From Riptortus pedestris (Eukaryota > Arthropoda > Insecta > Hemiptera > Alydidae): a DNA stretch of 64,000 bases. The notes beneath the pieces were generated by a model. It did not search any database. It worked only from the letters and a program-made list of their open reading frames with translations, and had not been told where the DNA came from. Positions 20,801-31,683 of this stretch are shown one piece after another. Positions within the stretch are counted from its first letter, which is position 1; every line of letters begins with the position of its first letter. The stretch is taken from positions 1-64,000 of the forward strand of contig JADPXZ010000013.1 of assembly GCA_019009955.1 (NCBI GenBank). The letters run 5' to 3'. The translations under genes were made by a program, and so were the position numbers.

Positions 20801-21404
20801 TAGGGGCCTTGGGGACCTGGGACCCGAAGAATGATAAGTACCTCAGGGGTCTCAGTACCAAGGCCTACCTCAAGATGATGAAGCGGCTGGTGGTATGTCA
20901 GACGTTAAGCTGGTCCCGGTGCATATATATGGAGCATCTGTCGGGCAGGATACAGAGGCCATTTAGGTGGGACCGCCCGGCAGGGGACCAGCAGGAAGAA
21001 GCGCCAACCGAGGACGAACCGTTGAGCCAGGCGACCCCGGATGAGATGACGCCCGAAATTGGGGAGGAAGACGTGGGTCTGTCTACCACTAGCGTCGGGA
21101 CCGCGAGGACACCAGACCTTTTATCTTCTGACGAAGGCTGTGCATGAAATTAGAGTTAGTTTAGTGTTAGTGTTAGTGATAAGCGCGTTTTACTGAAATT
21201 TTTAGAGTTAGTGACATAGTTTTTTATTCAATGCCAAAGACTAAAAGACTGAAAAAGAATAAAATGAATATATTATTGTAAATAAAAAGAAAAATTGACA
21301 TGTACATATTATAAACGTATTATATTTATTACATAATGTACTAAAAGTTGACATGTATTTATGGAAAATATTGTAAAATTATTCAGACAATAAACGCACT
21401 TTAA
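17896..21404 (+). mobile_element. U2-targeted R2-like retrotransposon, copy A2 (internally deleted)
   Basis: The 5' leader starts right after a U2 5' fragment, and the 3' end joins U2 at ATCTGTTCTCATCAGC (21405). It has the full 3' UTR with AATAAA. Two large deletions remove the zinc fingers and the pre-RT linker, and smaller ones lie in the C-terminal part. Its remaining sequence is very close to A1. B2 follows directly. Confidence 0.9.
18569..21147 (+). pseudogene. R2-like polyprotein remnant of A2
   Basis: The MNNC-type start at 18569 is followed by a deletion that joins codon about 20 to the third zinc finger region (about 18640), and another that joins the basic linker to the GDWDPR block (about 18818). 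In the RT, the SDWRPIAL Trp codon has become TAA (about 19110). Motif A LDISDAF, motif B and YADD are intact in the frame 19191-20171. Deletions at about 20147, 20295 and 20590, and one that removes the PD..D endonuclease core (about 20715), follow. The tail (20779-21147) is intact. Confidence 0.87.
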
Positions 21405-21420
21405 ATCTGTTCTCATCAGC
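21405..21420 (+). other. 16-nt U2 segment between A2 and B2 (target-site duplication)
   Basis: ATCTGTTCTCATCAGC corresponds to U2 nt about 38-53. It is the 3' junction of A2 and at the same time the 5' junction of B2, equal to the 5' junction of B1 at 2756-2771. U2 restarts at the same motif after B2 (25218). It is the duplicated U2 target of the B insertion. Confidence 0.85.
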
Positions 21421-21567
21421 CACAATCAAGTTCAATAAAGGCAAAGAAACGAAAAAAGAACAGGTTACAAGAACTAACCTCGGCAAAGAAGCTAACCTCG
21501 ATGTGAAGCAGCGCTCCTAGCGGGACTCCGGTGGACTCGGCTGGGTAAGTGAGTGCCTTCCTTTTCC

Positions 21568-21666
21568 CACTTCCTCCACGACGTGACCCTGAAGACCCTG
21601 CAGCCCTACCTGGAGACCTTCCACTTCCCGCACAGCGGGGCCCGGATCTGGAACCAGGAGCTGACG
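21568..21666 (+). other. Extraneous coding-like segment at the 5' end of B1/B2
   Basis: In a frame different from the RT, 33 codons read HFLHDVTLKTLQPYLETF and then HFPHSGARIWNQELT before a TAG, with G/C-rich third positions unlike the rest. The same segment is in B1 (2604-2506, minus). B3 has zinc fingers in the corresponding part of the element. I do not recognise the segment; a captured host exon is an inference. Confidence 0.4.
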
Positions 21667-24311
21667 TAGTCGCTGACGCCCAAGTTGCGCGAGTTGTTCC
21701 GATCTCATCAGCTCAGGACCTAGAATCAGCTCAAGGAACAAATTCGGTTGCGGACATCCCTTGTGAGTACACCAACGCCGATCCTCCAGCTGACGAGCCA
21801 TCGCCAATAGGCCTCTCTGATGACCTGGATTCCAGTAATCCCATTCAGGTGTGCTATGGCCCCATCTTTAGGGACATTTATCTCTCCCCAACTGACGAAT
21901 GTTCCTGCTCTCGCTACGTCGAAGAACTAGGCAACCTCATCACATCAATGCAGCTTCATTACCGGATCAACGAACAGGCTCCTGCCAGCACGAGACGCTT
22001 CAATCCTGATGATGCCAAAGCCCTTCAGAAAGCGTACGCCTCAAACAGGCGACGGACGATCAGGAACCTACTGAACCCCGATGCACCGACAGCACAAGCT
22101 CCGGAGACCGTCCTCACAGCGCTAGCGGAGAGCTGTAGGCCGACCCCCTGGGATCCAAGCTGTATGGATGGCCTTCTCCAAGCCGAAGATTCTGTGAATC
22201 TGGAAAGGTTCACCCCGGAGGGAACCATCGGGAAGCTACGCCGGTTTGAAAACTCGGCGCCCGGTCCAGATAGGGTCACGTACAAGATGTGGAGAAACAT
22301 TGACAGGGACGGTAAACTCTTGGCTACCAATTTTATTATTTGCCTTCGGCATCTCAATGTACCTCCCTCGTGGAGGAGGTCGCGTACCATTTTCATCCCG
22401 AAGAAACCGTCCCCGGAATCCCCATCAGACTGGCGTCCGATTGCGCTGAATAACACCATCTATAAGATATTTACTGGACAACTGACTGACAAACTGAGGA
22501 CATGGTGTATGACCAACGACGCTCTCTCCCCATCCCAAAAAGGTTTTGTCCCACATGATGGGGTTTTTGAGCACAATTTTGTGCTCAATAGCCTCCTATC
22601 GGACGCTAAACGCAAGCGGACTACCGTACACATAGCGTGGCTTGACATATCTAACGCGTTTGGCTCCGTTCCTCATGCGGCTTTGTATTTGAGCCTCATA
22701 AGGAAGGGAGCCGGGCGGCGTTTTGCCGATCTGGTCAAGCACATGTATTCGGGGATGTCCACAATCGCGGTGGGGGAAAACGGGATATCTAAGGAGATCA
22801 GGGTCGAACGAGGAGTCCTTCAGGGTTGCCCCTTGAGTGGACTCCTCTTTGATATTGCGATCGACTTTGCTCTTTCCCGTCATCCAGGAGCCGAAGCTCA
22901 CCAGGTACTTGCTTACGCAGACGACGTGACAGCATTAGCCCTACCGCGTCAGGCCTCCAAGAAACTATCGACTAATTGACCCGCTCGCTCGGGCAGCTGG
23001 GGCTCTCCCTAAACCCAGGTAAATGCTCGACCCTCGCTTATGCTCCCGCCAACAACCGTGCCCCTGAGCCTCCTGTTTTCACGATCGACGGCACGCCTCT
23101 CCATTCCGTCACGGAGGGTGAAATGGTGAGGTTCTTGGGCAACCCGGTCGGGTTCAGGGCGTTTCCCTCAGGTGCCGTTCTCGAGGACATAACGACGAAA
23201 GCACTTGTGATTCTCAAGTCAAACCTAGCACCCTGGCAACGATTGGACGCACTCAAGTCTTTCGTCTTCCCGGCACTCAATTTTCCCATGCGCAACGGCA
23301 CTTACGGGGAAACGCAATGGACCCGACAATGTGCTGCGGGCGGAGTTAAAGAGGACCCTGTACATTCCCCAAGAAGGAGCGAACGAGTACCTCTACGGAT
23401 CGCGAAGGGAGGGTCTATGTGGCCTGTTGCTAGCGAGTGAGGAGAGCGACCTAGCACTCATAGACTCTGCCTTCAAGCTCCTGACATCGAGGGATGAGAT
23501 CGTGCGGCGAATGGCCCTCTCACAACTGGATTTCACGACTTCCGAGAGGACCAATCCCCCGCACGAGCCGAATCCTAGCGATTTTATGTCAGGAAATACT
23601 GGTCCTGAACTCAAAGACCGTTCCTCCCTCTCGGGGAATCACTGGACGAGAGGTCGGAAAGCCTCTGCAAGATTGGGCGTCAAGTGGTCGATCGTTGACA
23701 ACCTCCCCACTCTCTCCTTCGACAACGTTGTCATCGCCCCACAGGACAGGCATTCGGTCCTAAAGAAGCTCCGCCATCAGCTCCAGCTCCGTAGAGGGGA
23801 CATTATGCGAAGCAAGCCGAATCAAGGTAGAGTCGCTGACTGCTTGAAAGCGTCGCCCGAATCTAATTTCTTCCTCATCTCGGGCGGCTACCTTTCATTT
23901 GCAGATTGGCGATTCCTCCACAAGGCGCGCCTACAGATATGTCCCCTCCGCGGAAGCAACTGGTGGAGCACTAATCGGGCGTGCAGGCGAGGCAGCTTCC
24001 CGAATGAGTGTCTTGCCCATGTCCTCGGACAATGCAACTTCAACTCTCGGCTGCGTCAAACACGGCATGACAACGTTGTCGACAGGATTGAGCGGATGGT
24101 AAGAAATAAGGGCTTTCACATTATTGGTAAAAACCAATGTGTGGATGGCTCTTCCCTGAGGCCTGATTTAGTAGCGGTCAAAGATGATAGGGCGATCATA
24201 TTCGATGTCACAGTCGTCTTCGAAAACAGGCTGGTGGCCTTCGACAATGCGAGGGCGGAGAAGGAACGCAAGTACCGCGACTTTAAAACGTCCCTTGAAC
24301 AGCGGTTTTCC

Positions 24312-24442
24312 AACACTGACGTCGGGGCCGCGAGGACACCAGACCTTTCATCCTCGGATGAATTAGTGCGTTTTAATTAATTTTTTTTTAAATTTAGTGA
24401 CGTAGTTTTTTGATTTAATGCCAAAGACTAAAAGACTGAAAA
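24312..24442 (+). mobile_element. 5'-truncated family A tail inserted in B2
   Basis: 131 bp match the last coding codons and first part of the 3' UTR of A (GCGAGGACACCAGACCTTT; ATGCCAAAGACTAAAAGACT). They are flanked by a 21-bp direct repeat starting TCCCTTGAACAGCG (24291-24311 and 24443-24463), with one mismatch, which is B coding sequence. This is an insertion by target-primed reverse transcription away from U2. It ends at GACTGAAAA, upstream of the usual A 3' end. Confidence 0.82.
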
Positions 24443-25217
24443 TCCCTTGAACAGCGTTTTTCCTCCGTCCGTATTTCTCCCATCGTGATTGGTCAACTAG
24501 GTACGTGGGATCAAAACAATAACGCCACATCAAACCGCTTGCCACGGGGAGGTACATCAAGATGTTTAAGAAGCTGGTGACCTGCGAGACAATAGCCTGG
24601 TCCCGGTCAATGTACCTAGCACATTTGACGGGAAAGTCACAAGCCCCCAGACGATGGCAAGATCGGGAAACAGAGCCATCAGAGATCGCAGAAGAAGACG
24701 CTGACGTTGACGAATCAGTAACTCAACAAGTGCTTCCCCTAGAAGCTCTGAATGTCGCCACGGATCTCGTTGAGGTCCACTCCGAGGAAGCAATGTCGGC
24801 GAATCAACTTCAAGTCATCATGAACCAGTCGCACACAGACACCCAGGCTCTGCTGAATACAGAAGACGAAGCGCTGACGTCGTCGTTCCATGATGTTTTT
24901 CCAGGAACAAGATGCATCGACGCCTCCGCTTCGGGTGCCGATGAAGAAGATCTACAGGAAGAAAATTTACAACCGAGAAGCGAAGAGGATGAAGCCGGAA
25001 ATAACTCAAGCCCCATCCATTGCGGAAGAACCATTGTCGTGAAGGCACTCTACCACGCCCACGAACTGGAAGCCCTACGGCATCAACACTCTTAATTCTC
25101 CTTCTCCCCTCCTTCTATACTTCTTTCTTCTCTCCTATTTTTTGTTGTAATTTCGTTTTCTATTTCCCCTGTTAATTTTAGAGATGTTTTAATTTTTGTT
25201 CAATAAACTTTTTTAAT

Positions 25218-25369
25218 TCTGTTCTTATCAGCTTAATCTCTGGTACGACCTACATCAAGGGTCCAGAAGATTAAACTGATTTTTGGAAAATGACGGAGTG
25301 CTAGGGGTTTGCTCCACCTCTGTCGCGGGTTGACCCGGTATTGCAGTACCTCCGGGAACGGCCCACCTT
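25218..25369 (+). ncRNA. U2: U2 snRNA 3' part after B2
   Basis: Same structure as 8141-8292: starts CTGTTCTTATCAGC, keeps the Sm site GATTTTTGG and the GGTATTGCAGTACC loop, ends GGCCCACC. A few substitutions (CTACATCAAGGGTCC in stem IIb). The 5' part is replaced by B2. Confidence 0.92.
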
Positions 25370-25454
25370 AGTACAAACATTAAAACAATTTAATTAAAAT
25401 AAGCTCTTTTTAATAAAAAAAAAAAAAAAAATTAATATAAATTTCAGTTGTTTT

Positions 25455-25523
25455 CCAAAAATCAGTTTAACCTCCTTGAGCCTCCATTTTTGGTCGTACC
25501 CAGTTATTAAGCTTATAAGAACA
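25455..25523 (-). ncRNA. Inverted partial U2 sequence
   Basis: Second copy of the inverted U2 segment seen at 8379-8447, at the same distance from the U2 3' part. Nearly identical sequence. Confidence 0.62.
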
Positions 25524-25787
25524 TGTTGTTTATTTAATTTATTTACGCCCACTTCCTGCTATTCGACTAATCGGGACGGGTGCTCTACAGCTTACCACCC
25601 TTTTACATTTCTATTGCTCATCGAACTCTCCATTCTAGGTTCATCATTATTTTTCCTATTAGCCTAAGAAGAAGTCCTAATAGGAAAAAATAAGTAAATG
25701 TTACCCAAAATCATGTCATTTACATACTTTCCAGGATACGTGTACATTTAATTCCATGCTTCCTGGAAAATAATAATCCTATTAAGA
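25524..25787. other. U2 downstream spacer copy
   Basis: Repeats the spacer of 8448-8700, including the CCTATTAG..CTAATAGG inverted repeat (about 25654-25688). It is cut at TCCTGGAAAATAATAAT, where a U2 5' fragment starts instead of the U3 flank. No gene seen. Confidence 0.55.
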
Positions 25788-25814
25788 AGCCTATTGGCTA
25801 AGATCAAAGTGTAG
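25788..25814 (+). ncRNA. U2 5' fragment before A3
   Basis: GCCTATTGGCTAAGATCAAA followed by GTGTAG matches U2 nt about 13-36 and stops inside GUAGUA, exactly as at 17895. Family A leader follows. The U2 start (nt 1-12) is lost. Confidence 0.7.
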
Positions 25815-25877
25815 CAATTGCGCGGCTATTTGAGTATTTTGATCAACCGTGATCAAAATTTCAGTTATCTGTGATAT

Positions 25878-25973
25878 TTGCTGCCATTTTCACCCGAGGT
25901 ATTGCAGAGCAAGTCGTGGAGCCGGCTCCCAAGGAAATTGCTAATGTACCCGGGCCGTGGAAAATGGCAGTAA
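25878..25973 (+). promoter_or_regulatory. Structured leader RNA of family A (nested stems)
   Basis: An outer stem pairs TGCCATTTTCAC with GTGGAAAATGGCA; an inner stem pairs CCCGAGGTA with TACCCGGG; the apex holds the self-complementary GGAGCCGGCTCC. The copy at 55303-55397 (minus) has the outer stem as TTACTTTCAC/GTGGAAAGTAG, so both arms changed together. This points to selection on an RNA fold near the 5' end. Function is not known; R2 elements often carry a 5' self-cleaving ribozyme, but I could not match the HDV-type core here. Confidence 0.55.
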
Positions 25974-26505
25974 AAAACAGGCTGTGATACTAGGCTAATG
26001 TGTGTGTGTATGCCAGGTGAAGTGACTTTTGTTTTAAAACTTTTGACTGTGATATTAGTGATAAGTACACCTGGCTGTGACTTAAGTGATAATGGCTATC
26101 ATATTTTAGCGCATTTCCGTCATCTGTGATATTAGTTTTAGTGATAGCCAATGTTTTTAGCCTAGTATGTAAGTTTTAATCCGCGAGTGGCCGAGTGTTT
26201 TCAGTACAGACAGTATGCCGGTAATCCTAGTCCCAGCCACCTCGCCCGCTAATTCTTTTTAAATCTCCCTCCATATTTTAAACTGTGCGCCGCCCGCCCT
26301 AGTCTCGCCAGTAGGCGAGTCGTGATCGGTTGCCTCGCGGCCCCGACCCCTATTCAAGCGCTCCAGTGCTCCAGGAGGTTCCAGCGTCTCCAGGAGTTGC
26401 AGTGGTGGACTGTAAGGCCCCGTAAGTACATTTTTATGTACGTAGCCCCGCACAGAGGGCCTGTAGGGGGAAATAAAAATTTAAAATGAAAATTAATTTA
26501 TAAAA

Positions 26506-28282
26506 ATGAACAATTATTTTAGACTGGAGGGGGATGTTGTGCTGGCAGCTCACCCCCTCCCTGTCACCCCTACGGGCCAGAGCTACACCCAGTGCCCAGT
26601 ACCTGGGTGTAGCGATATTTATATCACTAAGAGTTATAGTGCGGGGCTCCAATCGCTCCTTAGGCACTTAACGAATGCACATAAACTCCCGGGTATTAAA
26701 GCCAGACACATATTTCGAATTTGTAACAGTGTTATAGAGGGCAACCGGCCTAAGAATCATGGTTGTTTAAGAAATGCAGAGTTGCCGGTTGCCCAAGTAG
26801 AAGTCACTACCTGGGAGTGCGAGGAGTGCCGGGAGCGATTTACATCGTCACGGGGCCTCTACAATCATAGAATGATGGCCTGCCATAGAGAGGCTGGGCA
26901 CTCAGGCTCTACGAATAGTGGAGGACCTGCCAACGGGGGACCTTAATAGCCCGGATGAAGGGAACAGGCTGCTGGAGGGTGCCGAGGAGGTAGCGCCCGC
27001 TGCCGCGGAGAGAAGAGATGGCCCAGCGGAGGTGATAGACTTCGCCCAGGACGAACAGCCGCTGAGGTCGTTCATAGCAAGACTCAGGGAGGTCCACGTA
27101 AGTAACGTTACACCAGAAAAGTGGGGGGAGTTTGAGGGGATCATGGAAGACATTACCCGTACGGTCCGCCAGATGTACAAGATAAAAGACACTAAAAACA
27201 GAGCAGGCATTGGACGGCGGACCGTAGACCCCTCAGACCCAAAGGCCATCCAGAGGATCTACAAACTCAATCGAAGAAAGGCAATAAGATTGATTCTGGA
27301 TGAGCCTACCCCCCAATGTGACCTCCCTATTGACGAACTCTCCCGGCGTCTGGTTGGGGAGGAGGAAGGAGAGTGGGATCCAACAGTATTGAGCGGAGTC
27401 AGAGTCGCAGAGGAGGCGGTCGTCATGACCCCATTTACTCCCGAAGAAGTTAAGGACCGCCTCCGAAGATTTGAAAACTCCGCTCCAGGGGAGGATGGAG
27501 TCGACTACAGGATCTGGAGGCGGGTTGACCCGGAATGCAAGGTACTCTGCCATATCTATAATATATGCCTAAAGCATAGGCGGGTCCCCGCTTCCTGGAA
27601 AAAATCAAGGACAATTTTCCTCCCCAAAGTCCCCTCTCCGGAATCCGTGTCAGATTGGAGACCTATAGCCCTGTCCAGGACGGTGTACAAGATATACGCA
27701 GGATTAATTGCGGAAAGAATAACGTCCTGGTGCAGGGTACATGAGGTGCTCTCCCCCAATCAGAAGGGCTTTACGGCGCATGATGGAGTCTTCGAACACA
27801 ATTACGTGCTCCAAAGAAGAATGGCGGCCGCTAGGAAGCAGAAGAAGGACCTCTGCGTGGCGTGGCTGGACATATCCGATGCTTTCGGGACGGTCCCCCA
27901 CGCCGCCATCACCGGTGCTCTGGCCCAGAGGGGAGCAGGAGAACCACTGGTGGAGATGGTGAGAGACCTCTACACAGATTCCTCCACCAGTGTCAGCACA
28001 CCCTCTGGCGAATCGGGCAGCCTCTATCCAAAGCGAGGCATAAAGCAAGGCTGCCCGATGAGTGGACTTCTGTTTATAATAGCAATAAACCACATTATCG
28101 AGGCGCTGGACTCCGGTGATGAGCACACTGTGCTAGCATATGCAGATGATATCGTCCTCCTTGCGGACACCCCCGAGGACCTGCAAAGAAGATTGAGTCG
28201 AGCAAGAAGGGAGCTCCTCAAGTTGGGCATGCACCTCAACCCGGCGAAATGTAAGACTCTTCACCTATCTGGACATACGCCG
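26506..28282 (+). pseudogene. R2-like polyprotein remnant of A3
   Basis: The frame 26506-26946 starts MNNYFRLEGD and keeps three zinc fingers (CPVPGCSDIY; a second with IFRICNS in which the first Cys is changed; WECEECRERF). A deletion at about 26877 changes frame. 26918-28312 carries the pre-RT region and RT to YADD (LDISDAF; GIKQGCPMSG; LAYADDIVLLAD). The thumb, knuckle and endonuclease are missing because A4 replaces them. Confidence 0.87.
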
Positions 28283-31200
28283 GTTGTCAAAATATTGGTG
28301 ATAAGTTTTTAATCCCTATTTAATACTGTGCGTTCCGCCCGGCTTAGTATCGCCTGTAGGCGATTCGCGATCGGTCTCCTCGCGGCCCCGACGCCTTATC
28401 AAGAGCTCCAGCGTTCCAGCAGGCTCCAGCTGCTCCAGGAGTTCCAGTGGTGGACAGAAGGCCCCGTAAGTGTATATTTTATGTATATAGCCCCGCACAG
28501 AGGGCCTGTAGGGGGAAATAAAATTTAAAATGGAATTTTATTAATAAAAATGGACAATTATTTTAGACTGGAGGGGGATGTTGTGCTGGCAGCTCACCCC
28601 CTCCCTGTCACCCCTACGGGCCAGAGCTACACCCAGTGCCCAGTACCTGGGTGTAGCGACATCTACATTACTAAGAGTTATAGTGCGGGGCTACAATCGC
28701 TCCTGAGGCACTTAACGAACGCACATAAACTCCCGGGTCTAAAAACAAGCCATTTTTGTAGACTATGTAACAGAGTTATTGAGGGCAACCGGCCGAAGAA
28801 CCATCCTTGTCTACGAAATGTTGAATTGCCGGTTGCCCAGGTGCAAGTAACGACCTGGGAGTGCGAGGAGTGCCGGGAGCGGTTTACGTCATCACGGGGC
28901 CTCTACAATCATCGAATGACTACCCACGTCATGATGCCGCGCCGAAGAGAAGCGGCCGCCAACCTGCCGATGCCCGATACTGGGCGCCCTCGTCACCCGT
29001 ACGGTCCGCCAGATTTTTAAAATCAAGGACAATAAAGGAAGGCCTGGACTAGGCAGGCGGACCGTAGACCCCTCGGACCCTAAGGCCATCCAGAGAATAT
29101 ATAAAATGAATAGAAGAAAAGCAATGAGAATTATCCTGGATGAGCCGACCCCCCAGTGTGACCTCCCTATTGAAGACCTCTCCCAGCGACTGGTTGGGGA
29201 AGAAAGAGAGGAGTGGGACCCTAGTGCCCTGAACAGAGTTCCAGTTGCGGAGGAGGCGGTCGTGACAACACCGTTTACTCCTGAGGAAGTTAGAGACCGC
29301 CTCCGAAGGTTTGAGAATTCAGCACCTGGGGAGGATGGGATAGATTACAGAGCGTGGAGGCGGGTTGACCCGGAAGGTAAAGTTCTGTGTAATATATATA
29401 ACATATGCCTAAAACACAGACGGGTCCCCGCCTCGTGGAAGAAATCTAGAACCATCTTCCTCCCCAAGGTCCCCTCCCCTGAGAGTGTGTCTGACTGGAG
29501 ACCCATCGCCCTGTCCAGGACTGTATATAAGATATATGCTGGATTGTTAGCGGAGAGAGTGACGGCCTGGTGCAGGGTGCATGAGGTACTCTCCCCCAAC
29601 CAGAAGGGCTTCACGGCGTATGACGGAGTGTTTGAACACAACTTTGTACTCCGGAAGAGAATGGCGGCCGCCAGGAAGCATAGGAAGGACCTCTGCGTGG
29701 CGTGGTTGGATATATTTATATTCCTCCACCAGTGTGAGTACCCCCTCTGGCGAATCGGGCAGCCTCTATCCAAGACGAGGCATAAAGCAGGGCTGCCCGA
29801 TGAGTGGGCTACTCTTCATAATTGCTATAGACCACATTATCGATGCGCTGGACTCCGGTGATGAGCACGCAGTATTGGCTTATGCAGATGATATCGTCCT
29901 CCTTGCGGACACCCCCGAGCAGCTACAAAGGAAGTTGAGTCGTGCTGAGAGAGAGCTGCTGAAGATGGGCATGCGCCTCAATCCGGCAAAGTGTAAAACG
30001 TTCCACCTATCTGGACAAACGCCGGTTGGGGTGCGTGGGACCCGCTTCACACTCGGGGGGACTCAGCTCCGGGATTTAAAGGAGGGCGAAACGCAGAGGT
30101 TCCTGGGACAACCCATTGGCTTCCGCGCGGTACCTCCCCAAGCAGACATAGAGAAGGTGGTGACGACAGCGAAGAAAATCCTCAGCTCCAAGTTGGCACC
30201 CTGGCAGCGTCTGGACGCCCTGAAGACGTTCGTCTACCCCGCCCTAAATTTCGCAATGCGAAATGGACATTATTTAAAGAAGGATTGGGCGCGGGTGGAC
30301 GACGTCATCAGAGCAGATATCAAAAAGACGTTGGGCGTCCCACAGGAGGCAGCAAATGAGTACCTGTACGGTGCCAGGGCAGAAGGTTTATGCGGATTCC
30401 AGATCGCCGCGGAGGAAAGTGATCTGGCACTCATCGACGGGGCGTTCAAGCTACTCACGACCAAGGACGAAAAGCTCCGTCGAATGGCTGTGGCTGACCT
30501 CAGAGAAGCAGCAGGCGCAAGGATGAGAGAAGGACGCCAGCCCGATCCAGAAGCCTTCCTAAACGGGCTGGTCACCGGAGAAATGCGCGAGAGGTCCAGC
30601 CAGGTGTCGGATCACTGGACGAGAAGCAGGACGGCGTCAAAGCGAGTGGGTGTTCAATGGACCCTCCAGGTGGACACCCCTAGCGTGTCCTTCCGCGGCG
30701 AGACGGTTACAGAAGCGGAACGCCAAAAGCTACTCAGGACGCTGAGGAAGAAGATGCAAGAGGAGCGGGGAGAGACCTTGAGGCAGAAGGTTTGTCAAGG
30801 CCGTGTTGCTGAATGCCTCAAGAACTCCCCGGAATCGAGTCACTACCTTCTATCCGGCGAGTACTTGTCTTTCGCGGACTGGCGGTTCGTCCACAAAGCG
30901 AGGCTCCAACTGGTCCCCCTCAATGGCACAAGAAGATGGGGGGACAATGACAAGAGTTGCAGGCGGTGTGGGTTCGCTAACGAATGCCTCGCCCACGTCG
31001 TCGGCCAATGTAACATGCACGCGGTTCTTCGCCAGAAGAGGCACGACGCTATAGTCGACAGAGTGGAAGCGACGGCGAAGAACCGTGGATACACTATTGT
31101 GACAAAGAACCAGACGGTCGACGACTCCCGCTTGCGACCGGACCTCGTGGTGGCGAAGGGTGACAAAGCCATAATAATCGATGTTACAGTCCCCTTCGAG

Positions 31201-31639
31201 AACCGCCGGGTGGCGCTTGAGAGAGCAAGAACCGAAAAAGAAGACAAGTACGGGCCCTTGAAGTCCTCCCTGGAGGAAAGGTACAGGGAGGTGAAGATCG
31301 CTCCGGTCGTCATAGGAGCCTTGGGCACCTGGGATCCTCTCAACGACAAGTACCTAAGAGGACTCAGTACCAAGGCCTACCTGAAGAAAATGAGGCGGCT
31401 GGTAGTATGCGAAACTTTGAGCTGGACCCGGTGTATATACATGGAGCACCTGTCCGGAAGAATACAGCGCCCATACAGGTGGCACCGGGACCGGCAGGAA
31501 GAAGAGCCAGCCGCCGACGAGCCGTTGAGCCAGCCCCTCCCGACAGAGGAGTCGCCGGTATCTGGGGAGGAAGACGTGGGTCTGTCCACCACCAGCGTCG
31601 GGACTGCGAGGACACCAACCCTTTTAACGCCCGAAGACG

Positions 31640-31640
<1 letters not shown>
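28283..31640 (+). mobile_element. U2-targeted R2-like retrotransposon, copy A4
   Basis: Starts within the A leader (GATAAGTTTTTAATCC, compare 4025) fused to A3, and ends at the last codons before the stop, where a (TA)n tract replaces the 3' UTR. The 5' and 3' ends are therefore both non-canonical. The coding body has two deletions. Confidence 0.87.
28550..31640 (+). pseudogene. R2-like polyprotein remnant of A4 with intact RLE half
   Basis: 28550-29020 encodes the three zinc fingers intact (MDNYFRLEGD start). A deletion at about 28992 joins the basic linker to the TRTVRQ block. 29106-29715 encodes the RT fingers. A deletion at about 29712 removes motif A (only AWLDI remains). 29715-31640 is open: GIKQGCPMSG, YADD, thumb, CCHC knuckle (CRRCGFANECLAHVVGQC) and RPDLVVAKGDKAIIIDVTVPFE, to the acidic tail. 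The loss of motif A makes the RT inactive. Confidence 0.87.

Positions 31641-31682
<42 letters not shown>
31640..31682. repeat. (TA)n microsatellite
   Basis: About 21 TA units replacing the 3' UTR of A4. A similar tract at 32615-32652 closes the following AT-rich segment. Confidence 0.95.

Positions 31683-31683
<1 letters not shown>

Larger units (their letters stand above)
21549..25095 (+). pseudogene. R2-like RT/RLE of B2, several frameshifts
   Basis: The GTG start at 21549 corresponds to that of B1 and leads through RT (SDWRPIALN; LDISNAF; GVLQGCPLSG; YADD). One base is missing after YADD (about 22931), ending the frame at 22979. The next frame (22976-23440) loses register at about 23327, and the third (23331-24380) carries the thumb, a CCHC knuckle with Cys to Gly (CRRGSFPNEC) and RPDLVAVKDDRAIIFDVTVVFE. 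An A-tail insertion then interrupts it. The C-terminus (24562-25095) contains TCETIAWSRSMYLAHL and a long acidic tail. The knuckle change and shifts make activity unlikely. Confidence 0.86.
21421..25217 (+). mobile_element. U2-targeted R2-like retrotransposon, copy B2
   Basis: A complete-length B copy of the B1 type, bounded by U2 sequence on both sides (ATCTGTTCTCATCAGC before, CTGTTCTTATCAGC after). The 3' UTR ends CAATAAACTTTTTTAATT. It carries a 131-bp family A tail inserted at 24312-24442. Confidence 0.9.
25815..28282 (+). mobile_element. U2-targeted R2-like retrotransposon, copy A3 (3'-truncated)
   Basis: 5' leader complete from the U2 junction, then the coding region to shortly after YADD. 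It is cut at ACGCCGGTTG (28282), where the leader of another A copy (A4) begins. It has an internal deletion at about 26877 that removes the basic linker. Confidence 0.88.
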
